Shown here one piece after another: positions 36,301 to 48,300 of a stretch of 64,000 nucleotides of DNA. The stretch covers positions 2,764,530-2,828,529 of the forward strand of contig JAVTLE010000023.1 in the NCBI GenBank assembly GCA_033439295.1. The letters are read 5' to 3'. The position numbers were made by a program, and so were the translations under genes. Each line of letters opens with the position of its first letter. Positions within the stretch are counted from its first letter, which is position 1. Source of the stretch: Deuterostichococcus epilithicus. Its lineage: Eukaryota > Chlorophyta > Trebouxiophyceae > Prasiolales > Stichococcaceae. The notes beneath the pieces are model-generated. The model made no database searches. It was not told where the DNA came from and worked only from the letters and a program-made list of their open reading frames with translations.

Positions 36301-39300
36301 CACTGCCGATCGTTGGCTGGCATCGCAGTGGCTGCCCGACTTGCAGTGAACCTTGAAAGGGGCAGCCTCTCGGTATGCCCCCAGGATCTGCAGTCCGCTT
36401 CCGCATTCTAACCCAACAGTGCAGGCTGTCCCGGTAATGACCCTGTTTGCGCCAGAACTGTGATCGAGCTCACGTCTCATGACATGGCGAGGCATGGTCG
36501 TGCAGGGGCGCGTGCTGCTGCCGGGGGCGGCGATGTTTGAGATGGCACGGGCTGCAGCCGCCTGCCTGGGCCACATAGACTCCAGCGAAGGTGTTTGCTC
36601 TTCTGACGTATCTGTTCTCACAGCCTTATTGCTTTGACGCTATGCACATGTTCCAAGAAGCAACCACCAGCGAGATGCCCACTAGCGTTTATCCTGCGCT
36701 TGATGGCCGGTGGGGCGACACTGCTTCTGCCGATTCCTGTTCACAGCCAGGTGCTTTGTGTTCTTCTGAACCTCTGCAATTGAACCTCGGGATAGTCTCC
36801 TAAAACTTTCATGCTGTCTGCAGCGCGCTCCACAGTGCTGGGCGTCAGCGTCATGACGCCGCTGGCACTGGCGCCCGGCCAGGACCGCGTGCTCGATTGC
36901 ACGATGTCGGCTGCCACCGGCGGCCTTCGCATCCACTCGGCGGCGAGCGTGGACGCGTCGCAGCCAAACCAGCTGCATCTGCTGGCTCATGCAGGCAAGT
37001 GCCGGGTCTAGCTGATGGCAATTTGATCAAGAGCCATGTGTTCCAGAGGCATGCAGCTACGGCAGGGTAACTCACACTCTCTGCAAGCTCACTGCGGTGA
37101 ATGCCGAAGAGTGAAGCGTCGGAAGCTCAACCATCAATCGGCATGAATCACATGATAGGCATGGCTGCTTGGCCCGATGCTTGGCCCGATGCCGCAGGTA
37201 GAGACACTGCATTTGAATAGGTCGGATAAGAACCTCTTCAGCTGCTATGGGTTTCAATGCAGAGGTTCGGTGTCAACCAGTCGTGTGCCTGATGATGCTA
37301 CATTAATCATGCTGGCCCAACGGAAGCCTGGCGGCAGTTGAACTACAGCAGCGCCTGTTGATGTGGTCCCTTGCACAGGTGCAGCATCAGTGCACAGCAG
37401 CACTTGCTCTGCCACCCTGGCAGCACAGGCAGCCTCGACAGCGCACGGCGCGCTCTGCGCCGGCGCGGCCGCGTCCCCGGGGCTGGCCGCTGTTGCCGCC
37501 ATTGGATCAGACCGCTCGTTCGGGCAGCAGCCCGACGGCTACGCGGTACACCCTGCTGTGCTGGACAGCGTCACGCATACCGCGGCAGTGTTCTCCGCCG
37601 CCGGTTCAGACGCCGCCGCAGCAGTGACTCGCATCCCTGTGGCACTCGCCGCATACTCTGCGGTGGCACGGCATGCAGCCGGCAGCATCAAGGAAACAGG
37701 AAGCGGCAAGTGGTGCAGCGGCGCTCTGGAGGCCCTGCGGCCGGACGGCGGTGTGGTCACCAGCTTCGGCCTGGGCGGCGGGGCAGCCCGCCTGTCGGGC
37801 TTCCAAGCCAAGGTAGGAGTCTGGCTCCATGCGTGATGTTCAGTGCAGACGTTTGATGCGATCAAACATTGTGGACGCAGTCTTCGTGCAAAGCCCAACC
37901 TGGCTCGCATATCAAGTTGACGCCGTGTCACAGATCCTCCGCGGATTTGCTGGGTCCAGCACAGCGTTGTTCTTCGAATCAAGCAGACTTAAGTAAGACG
38001 GAGCAATGATCACTAGTCTTCGGTGAAGTTCTCACAGACTGCTCTGGCCATTTTGATGAAGAAACATCAGCTGCTGAGCTCCGATTTCCAGACGCGTCAC
38101 AAGGATGATGCCTTGTCGCTGCGCTATTGCTGATGCATAGTCTCGCTTTCTTCCCCGCAGGTGGTCAGGCCGGCTGCGCCACCACCGCAGCCGCAGCTGC
38201 AGTACGACATCGTGTGGCAGGCGGAGTCTGTCGTGAGTGCTGGACCCGGGTGTGCGCGTGGCGGCATCACATGGACGGTGCGTCCTGGCGAGCCTCACAA
38301 GGCCCCAGTTCACAGATCGTGTCTCCAATCGTGTGGCCTGCCGGATCGTTGTACATCAGCGATTTGCGAGATTTAGCAGCCTGCAAGCCGATGAGTGCAA
38401 TCACTGCAGGTGCAAGAGCCCGGCCGTGCCAGCACGGTGCACGCGCTGCCGGCGGCCGGTCGCGGTGACGCGGCGTACGCTGCGTACCAGAGCGCCGGCC
38501 TGCTGCAGCGGCTGACGGCGCGCGGCGCTGGGCTGGCAGCCGGCTCGAAGCTGCAGCTGGCCACGCGGGGGACTTCCAGCTTCCCTGCGACGTCTGACAC
38601 CCCAGGTGCAGCGGACTACAGGTCAAATTCTACGGTTTGATTGTCACCACCTTGACCAGCGCACAAGTTTCGACTGACCAACGAAAGGTACGCTGCCGGG
38701 TGACAATGTATGACGCATTCGTGTCTGCACACCTACAGCATCCACATCGTATACGCAGAGGGCTGGGTCAAGCGTCGCAGAATGTCTTGGCAACACATCG
38801 GCCAGAGCACACCGACACCTCAGCAATGCTCACAAGCACCGTGTTGACCGCGCAGCGCCTGTCAAGCGCACACGAGCAGCTGCGGCAGCAGCCGCCGCCG
38901 GCGCCTGGGGCGTGCTGCGCAACATGCTGCAGGAGTTCCCAGGCTTCCGCTGGGCCGGCGTGGACGGCGATGAAGCAGCGGCATCCGATTCGCACACTGC
39001 ACCCGCGGGCGCTGACGCCTTTGGCAGCGCCTCAGACGGTGTGTCCCTATGTCACAGGCAATAGTCTGTCCTCGAAGACACGAGATAGGCAGGTTGAACT
39101 GGCACAGCATGGGCCTGGTGGCTAAAGGCAGAAGGCATGCGCCCTGTCGGTTCAGGAATGGCTGATTAGGCATTGGCTCTCCCTGCGCTGTCGAATTGCC
39201 AACCCTGTGTCAATTCTTCAGCATGCAAAATTTGGAGACACGCCTGTTGTGCTGACAAGGTGGCGCTCGGGCCTGGTAGGCACCGTGACAGCCGCATTCC

Positions 39301-42300
39301 TCATGCAGGCGCCACTTGGTGGACGCCGCGCCTGCTGCCGGTGGAAGCACCGCACAAACAGGCGGGAGCGCTGCCGGAGTGGCTGATGGGCCGGTCGCTG
39401 CTGATCACCGGCGGCCTTGGCAGTCTGGGCATTTTGTTCAGCCTGTGGGCTGTCCAGCAGGCGCGTCACTTGTAGCACACACTCAGGGTCTTCGATGTCA
39501 AGCCACAGCTTCAGTAGTGTTGCTCCTGCTGATCACTGGCCATGATCATCTGACGGGTGCATGACGCAGCGACCATGTGTCCTTGAATTTCATCAGCAGC
39601 TCAAACGTGCGACCACTGTGGCTGCAGGGCGTGCAGCATCTGCAGCTCAGCGACTGGGCTGGTCAGCTGCCGGCAACGCTGCTGCGCGCGTCCTCCAGCG
39701 CACTGCTGTCGCTGGCGGTGACCGACCTGGCAACGGCAGAGGGCGCGGCTGCGGCGGCCGGAGGCAGCGGCGCCGCCGGCACCGCTCCACCGTGCACGGC
39801 CGTGCTGCACAGTGCAGGCGAGCCGTCGCTGCAATGCCTCTTACTGGACGTGCCTAAATGCGCACATGTGTTTGATGTCAGATTCGCTGTTGGTTACCAC
39901 TCTGACAACTGCTCATAAGGAAGTGTCGAGGGGTGCCAGCATTGCACGGAGTCTCACAGCGTCACAAGCGACATGATGTCCAGAACTGTTCATGAGACTT
40001 TTGGAGCGTGAGCTCCGTCGACATGCAGAGCTGCGGCTGCATCGTGAAGCGTCATCCTGTTGTGTTCTGCAGGCGTCCTCGAGGACGGGGTCCTCGCCAA
40101 GCAGACGCCCGGCTCCTTCCGCCGCGTGGCCGCCGGCAAGGTGGCTGGGCTGCAGGCCCTGGAGCGGCACCTGGCTTGCCGGCCGGTGCCGGGCCTGGCG
40201 GCCTTCAGCAGCGTCAGCTCCATTGTGGCGCCGCTGGGGCAGCCCAACTACGCTGCGGCCAATGCTTCGCTGTCCGCATGGACCAGCGCCAAGGCGGCGC
40301 AAGGTGAGACCTTTCTCGTTGTCAATGTCTTCGTCTTCCTGGAGAAAGGCTTCACCGAAACATGCTGCCAGCACATTCGCATTGGCAGGCAGTTGGCGCA
40401 GCCCGGCCAGCCAGAAGCAGCAAGACATCGGCGGTGTGGAAGCTGGTGCCAGGCCTTGACATGCCTCTGAACGATCCATCATCTATAGCATGTGCTTGAC
40501 GCCTGCTGCACGCCTGCTGCACACCTGCAAGCAGTCAGCCTATGGTGGAGACATGTGCCTGCAGGCTGGGCGGCGGTCAGCCTGCAGTGGGGCGCCTGGG
40601 CGGGCACCGGCATGGCGGTCACCCACAACCTGCTGCCTCGCATCATCAAGTCCGGTGAGCCCTCCCACCGCCTCCTTGTCACCTGATCTGTGCGAGAACC
40701 TCGAACAGGAATGCATCCCCTGCACTGGCTTCTGACCCTGCTGGAATCTTTCTCCTACTCCTTGTCCTGACCTCGCTGACATGATGACCCACAAACGCTG
40801 CCATGTGCCTCCGCAGGCCTGGGTGTGGTGTATCCCGAGAAAGGCCTGGCGGCCCTAGCTGCCACACTCGCGCTGCCGCCCGCCTCCTGGCGGCCGCAGC
40901 GCGTGGCCTCCCCATTCGACTGGCCCAAGCTCATGGCGGGTGCCACCCACATCTTCCCGTTGTTCTCTGAACACGCGGCGTTCGCGGCCGCGGCGGTGCA
41001 GCCCGCAGCTGCCGCACCTTCCTCGACTTCGGCGGCATTGCCTGGCAGGATGCGGCGCGGCGGCAAGGGCCGCGCCGCGCTGCAGCCTCGGCGGCCGCAG
41101 GCAGCAGGCCCGACTGTGGACATGGCTGCCATCCAAGCGGCGGTGGCGGAGGTGGTAGCGGGCGTGCTCGGCGTTTCAGTGGATCCCGACCAGCCGCTGA
41201 TGGAGGCCGGCCTCGACTCCCTGGGTGAAACGTCGCACACGCTTTTGGAATACACCGATTTGATTCAGATGCGCTGGATCTGCGCTGAGGAACAAGCCCC
41301 AGTGTAGCACTTGCCCGCTTCACGAGGAGCCTCGCCAGGCCCCCAAGGCGCACAACGGCTGGCATCCTGCGCTGCTGCTGGGCATCATGAAGATCCACGT
41401 TGCTGACTGCTGCACGTGGATCTTCCTGAAGGAGTGTACTCTCCGCAGGATGCATGGATGCACAACTTGGATGCTGCATCGTTTCGGTGGCCGCCTTGGA
41501 GCAGACGCCTTGAACTTGCACTAGCAGCATGCAGAGTGGCCAGTGCCCGCTTCAAGCATCATCGACCTGCTGCAGCTATCCATATCAAGCCTGCATTCTG
41601 GGCGCAGGCGCCGTCGAGCTGCGTAACAGCCTGGGCGCCCGGTTTGCAGTGGAGCTGCCGGCGACCGTCATCTTTGATTACCCAACCATCTCGACCTTGG
41701 CCGGCTTCCTGGCAGGTTTGTGTGTTTCTGTTCGAAGATGGTTTGATGCGCACCAGGCTGCTGACCCTGTCACCATGATCAGGCCTGTCTCTCGACTCGC
41801 AACTATGCGGGTGCCCGCCAGAGCATGCAGCACGTCAGAACTGCGGGAAATGCACTCAGTGAACCCTGCAATGTTCGGCTGCCATGCATCCTGGCAGCCA
41901 GCAAACGACGGCGGTTGCGATCTGATGCAGGCATCATCCAGCCAGCAGCAAATGCTGCTGCAGACCTGCAGCCACCAGGCTCAGCAGGCTCAGCAGCCAG
42001 GCCCCGCCGCGGCCGCCCTGGCCAGAAGAGCCTCCAGCCTGGCGGTGGCAGCGCTGTGGAAGTGGCAGTTCAGGAAAAGGTGGCTCGGGATGTCGCTGCC
42101 ATCGTGCAGCAGGTCTTGGGAGCCGCCGTGCCGCCGGATCAGCCGCTCATGGAGGCCGGCCTCGACTCCCTCGGTAAGCATTGTTTGACGGTCTCACAAC
42201 AAACCTCAGGCCGTTTACGCCAAGGACGACCTGAGCGACTTGTCGCAAGACCGCCAACTTGGCCCTGAAGTCAGTCTGTGGTGCTCACAGTTCAGACAAG

Positions 42301-45300
42301 CAGACGACATGGATGCAGGGCACCCACCCAGTCCCATAGTCATCGAAGTGCGAATGTGTTTTGCTCCGTGCACAGGTGCTGTCGAGCTGCGGAATGCGCT
42401 CTGCGCCAAGTTTGGCACTGAGCTGCTGCCGACGGTCACCTTCGACCACCCCACCATCAGTGCGCTGGCAGCTCACCTGGCAGCAACAGCTCAGCCGAAG
42501 CAGGTCTGTGCCGCATCGGTTTGAAGTGCTCCGAGTCAGTCTTCTGTGCCTGAGCTGCAACAGTGTGGAAGCCGGCAAGAAGCTCCACCAGCAACCTGAG
42601 CGCAAATTTCGCTCAATTTGACAGCAGTCCTGCCACCGCAGCACAGCTTGCGACAGATGCAGGAAGCTTTTGTTCCGCAGGTGGAAGGCCTGGCGCCTGG
42701 AAGTGTAGACGAGACAGAGGTGCTGGCGCGGGTGCAGGCGGTCGTTGTCGGCATCCTGGGCGCCACCATACCGCCCGACCAGCCGCTCATGGAGGCCGGC
42801 CTCGACTCCCTCGGTGTGTGGTTTGATCCCGAACACAGCACTGTTCGATGAAAAAAACTATTAGTATACGACTTCACTCGTACTGCGCATAGACACTGGC
42901 TGCCGATCTGACGAGTGCCCCTTCATCTGGACCTAACAGCCCTCAAGAATATATGCATAGACACCATGTCAAAACGGCAGCGCCGCTGTCCACATTGCAG
43001 GCGCGGTGGAGCTGCGCAGCCAGCTGGCCGCCGAGTTCGCTTTGGAGCTGCCGGCCACCATCACCTTCGACCACCCCACAACCAAGGCACTGGCGGCGCA
43101 CATCGCCGCAGCGCTTGCTGACTCCGCCGCCACCTTCGCCCTCCTCCCCGGCCGGCTGTCGCTGGCCAGCTCGGAAGAGGGCTGGTCTGAGGAAAGCAGC
43201 CGCGGCGGCGCCGCGCACGTGGTGGGCGTGTCGGGCCGCTGGCCGGGCAGCGACGCCGGCGTCACAGGGTTTTGGGACGCCTGGCGCACCGAAAAGGACC
43301 TGCCACAGGTGGGGCACTTGTACGAGCTGTGCTGCAGCGTCTGCAGAGCAACCCGCACTAGTCGCACGCAGCACGATGCCTCCCCAGGCGCTGTTCTGTG
43401 GTGCGGCCACCCGTGCTCAGGAGCGTCGGCTTGGTGCTCCAATGAAGGCGCCCGATAGTTGAGCTACCCTCCGTGTGGCAGGAGTTGGCCCCAACCACCC
43501 AGCGCTGCTGGTAAGGTAGAAACCCTTGCACACGCCTGCAACTGCAGTTGCTGCACCGCAGGTGGTTCCTGCGCAGCGGTGGGACATCGAAACGTACTAT
43601 GCGCCCGATGCGTCCCGCAACCTCACCATGGACGTGCGCCTGGCCGCCTTCGTGACCGGCTTCGACAAGTTCGACGCCGCGGCTTTCAGGCGCGCTGCCA
43701 GCAGGACTGCGCTAGCATCCTGCCTTGACTGCTTCAGGCCGGCGACAGCCACCACCGCCTCAGGGCCGGTCAAAGTGGCAACTGGTATGGCAGAGTGATG
43801 CCGCATATTACTCAGAAGATTGTGGTGCGGTCTCAGCGACAGCTGCCGCTTCTGGTTTTCTTGAAGCAGCTCACTTGGGCATGCTTCCCTGATATGCGCC
43901 ATCTGCATTTGTGGGCGATGATGTTTGCGACGGCTACGTTGGCTCGATGCCGAACCGTCATTCGGCGCTGATGAGTTCTTGTCCCTGAGCCCATGCTTGG
44001 CGTAGCTCCACAGTGCCCTCCATGCCATCATGACCAAGCTGCGCTGAGCGTTAGATCGGTTCACCGAACTGGAGCATCTTTTCAGTAACTCCTTCCTCGC
44101 AACCAGTCGGTCACCTGCACCAGCCCTTGATCGCCAGACATTTATCGGCCCACGCTTCGTGTGCTCCGCAGGCTGTCGGCGGCGGAGGCGCAGGGCATGG
44201 ACCCGCAGAACCGGGTGCTGCTGGAGCAGTCCGCGCTGGCGCTGGCGGACGCGGCGCCGGCGACGGGGCCGCTGGCGGACACACGCACCGGCGTCTACAT
44301 CGGCTGCATGTACCAGGTGCGAACCATCAGATGCCAGAAAACGAAACTCAATCATCAAGTTTTGAGGCAAATTTGCAAGCTGTGCACCTGATTGAATGCA
44401 TGCTCTAGAGACTGGCGGCTCCAGGGCATGTTGGCTGTCATTTTTGGAGCGACCAGCATCTTGCATCACCCACACCAAGACGTGGCATGTCCTAGAAAAC
44501 GACACCTACTGACTGCTGGAGCCTGCGATACACCGCAGGAGTACCAGCAGCTGCACTACAACCTGGGCCACAAGATCACGGCTATCGTGGCGACTGGCAA
44601 CGGCCTGGCCTACTCCACCGGCCGCCTGTCCTACACCTTCGGCCTGCAGGCGAGGCCCTTCAGATTTGGCTCGCATGGGATAGCGGCAGATTCCTTTCTT
44701 TGACCGTTTCAGCGGAGTCGAGGGAGATGATGTCAAATAACCCGGGGTGTGGTTATGACAGCCATGTGGCTTCTGTGGAGATCGAGCATTTGAGGCCTTA
44801 CCGAATGCCAGTGATTCATGTAGACCTGCTTGCCGCATCTTTCTTCTACATAAGCCAGGCTGAAAATGGGTCATGGTCGAGCGAGATGTGCTCGACGCGC
44901 AGTTAAATTTATGTTCCCATGCAGGGTCCGAGCATCAGCACAGACACGGCCTGCTCCTCGTCCCTGGTGGCGGCCCACCTGGCTCACTGCCACTTGCGGG
45001 CCGGCGACACACAGGCATGGTTTTTGGCTGTTTCTTTCGGGCACATCATGGGGATTGAGGCATCTGGGTCGTTTCGCTAGTCACTGCATGTGGCTCTTGA
45101 TCCAACTCATCGGGCTCCAATCGGGCTCTGTTGCATCCATTTTGGTCTTTGTGTTAACCGAGCCTTTCGTGCATGTTGTATGTTGTCATTGGGCAGACAC
45201 TGCAGAGAAGCGCTGTCTTGAGCACCTTGCGGCATCTGCTGCAGGCGGGCCTGGCGGGCGGCTCCAACACGCTGCTGCTGCCCATCACAAGCTGCACCAT

Positions 45301-48300
45301 CGCATCGCTGGGCGCACTGTCGCCCTCCGCGCGCTGCAAGACCTTCGACGCCAGCGCCGACGGGTGTGCCTGATGCTGTCTTGTAGGCGGAAACATGTGC
45401 CCTAATTCCAAAATGCGACGAACTGCAGAGCAGTGGGATCTCAAGTTCTAGCCTCGAGTTCTAGTTTGACAGGCAGTGGGATAGTTTTTGGCCTCCCAAT
45501 TCTGAATCCTTCGCGCGAATGACAGGTACGGCCGTGGCGAGGGCTTTGCCATAGCTGTGCTGGCACTGCCGCCTGCGGCGGGAGCTGACGCACTCGCGCC
45601 GGCCGCTGTAATCGTTGCATCGGCAGTAAATCAGGACGGCCGCTCCAGCGGCCTGACAGCGCCCAATGGCCCCGCGCAGACACGGCTGATCGCGGGTGCG
45701 GTCGACGGCTCAGGCTATGACGCTGCAGACACCAAACTGGTGAGGCACACGTCTGCTGTCGGGTGTTGCTTTGCGCCTAAGGGGTCCTCCTGCCGCAATG
45801 AGGACTATCTGACGATCGAGTCTGGACTTGCTCAACACAGCACTCTTCCAAGGGACTGCAAGCAATTGACAGGAGCAGCATAAGAGCGCAGCAGCACATG
45901 TCCTGGATTGATTCTTGGAAAGACTGTTCAGTCCTTTATATGGTATCTAGTGAAACATGTGCGAGCACATGCTCTGCTGCTGCAGGTGGCGCTGCACGGC
46001 ACGGGCACGCCGCTGGGCGACCCCATCGAGACGTCGGCGCTGGGGCAGGCGCTAACCGCCCAGGGCCGCGCCCGCAGCCACGTTGCCATCGCTGCCGTCA
46101 AGTCCTGCTATGGCCACACAGAGGGCGCTGCCGGCTTGACAGGTGACATCGCGCTGTGCTTCCACCTGTCTTGATTCTCCTGGCTTTGAGTGAGGCAGCC
46201 TCTCATCAGCAGGACCGCTTGCTGGTGCATCTTCCAAGACCGCTGAGGCACCGATGCACACACGACTGAGCGGGCCATTGGCCATGTCCGGTGGCCGGCC
46301 AGAGCTTGTGTGCATGGGCTCCTGCAGTTGTTTGTATGATGCAGCGTCTCGTCGTAGGTTGCCAATGTTGTGCGCTCAACGTCATCTGGATGCAAGTGGC
46401 ATCGCCAGTCGATGACACACTGACGTCTCGTGGCTCAGAGCTGATTTCCAAGCCATACAGCGGGTCGCAATGACATAGATGCCAGCGGATTTGGCTTCCA
46501 TCTATATTTGCGTCCCCTCACGCCGCTCTGATGCACGGCGCAGGCCTGGTAGCGGCAGCAGCCGCCCTGCAGCACCGGGCGCAGCCGCCGGTGATGAACC
46601 TGCGCAACCTGAACCCCTACGTGGCGTCCGCGCTCACAGACTGGGGCAAGGCCGCCACCAATCTGGCTGCGGCGGTGCCACGAGGTGATCGACAGCACAA
46701 CTTGCATGCGAACTGCTGGTGCTGCGCAAAATGTTTCAAAGTATCATTTCCGGCAGCTGCTGGCTAAGACGTATGACTGCAGAGACTGCGAAGAGCAGCG
46801 GCATGGCTGACGCGTTCAACTTTTACGCCGCAGGCTATGCGCCGATGACGGAGTGGTCACCCGACACATGCGCGGGGACGAGCTCCTTCGGTATGAGCGG
46901 CACCAACGCCTATGCGCTGGCAGTTCACCCCGAGGAGCCGTCCGCCAGCGTCACCACCGCCAGACCACCCATTTGGCAGCGGCTACGGTGGGCTGACCAT
47001 CCTGAGCATCTCCCAAAACATGAAACGTGTGCCACACGCATCAGTGCAGCTGCAAAACGATCGGTTGGCTCGTCGCAGAAGCCTCGCTGCAGAAGCCTCT
47101 TGCGTTGCTGCCGCTCATTGTCCTGGTCATGCACACCTTGTGGCTCAGCAAATTCGACAGTGTGTACGTTCTGCGGGTGCGCTGTGGGTGCCACATGCAG
47201 ATGTGTGTGATTGAGAAGCTGCCCTGTACGTGACGTAATGAACGACTGCTGATGTCGTACAGTTAAGAATTGTGCCCCCTTGCACAGGTACTGGCCGCTG
47301 CCAATGCCCTACCTGCTGGCCGACGTGTGCGCCGTGTCCGCCGGCCCCATCGTCCAGTTCCGGCTGGACCCCAACCACCAGCAGCTGGCCTTCCTGCACG
47401 ACCACGTGGTGTCCGGCACCTGCCTTGTCGCCGGCGCCGTGTTCTTCGAGATGGCTGCGCTCGCCGGGCGGCCCCTGTTCGAGGACGGCGTCCAAGACGA
47501 CCACAAGACCCTGGCGGCGACGTCCTGCACCATCCCGGCGCCCATGCTGCTGCTGAACCCCGAGGCGGGGGCCTCGCCGATCGTGACGTGCGACGTCGAC
47601 GCCCGCAGCCGCGCCGTCCGGGTGTGCTCCGAGGGCGGCAAGCTCAACTGCAGCCGCGTCACGCCGGTCATCATGCACCTCACCGCCAACCTGGCGCTCG
47701 TCTCTGAGGCCGCCACTGCAACTGCTCCGCGCACCGGCGAGCCGGCTGGCGGTGACGCCGCGGCGAGCTGCCTGGCGGCCGGCGGCCCCGCAGCCGCGCC
47801 TGCTGCCTCCCTGGTGGCGGCTGCCCGGCGGGCGCTGTGCGGCCCGGCGCGTGCCATGCGGCGGACGGCGGAAGTGGCTGCCGCGGCAAAGGACCGCGGC
47901 CTGGCGGAGCTGGCCCTCGACGTGCAGCGCCACATCGCCGGGCGCGCGGGCCACCCCGCAGCGGTGGACGCCTGCATGCACATCGCAGCCGCACTGGCAG
48001 AGGTGTGCTTCCCGCGGAGGACTGCATCGGCTTCGATACTCATGCTGTGGCAGTGTGCTGTGCAGATGCTGGCTTGTCCAGCCTGCTGGATGCTGCCGGC
48101 TGTCCACATGCAGCAGAAGGCGAGATCCGGATGCTTCTGTGCAGGCTGGCGAGGATGGAGAGCCGGCGCCGCTGCGGGTGCCGACCACTGCGGCGGCATA
48201 CGCGCCTCCGGCTGAGCTGCAGGACAACAACGGCTGGGCTGCCGCCGTCATTCAAGGTCCGACGCGAGCCCTACTGCGTGCAAGCTTGGCTGCCCAGCAG

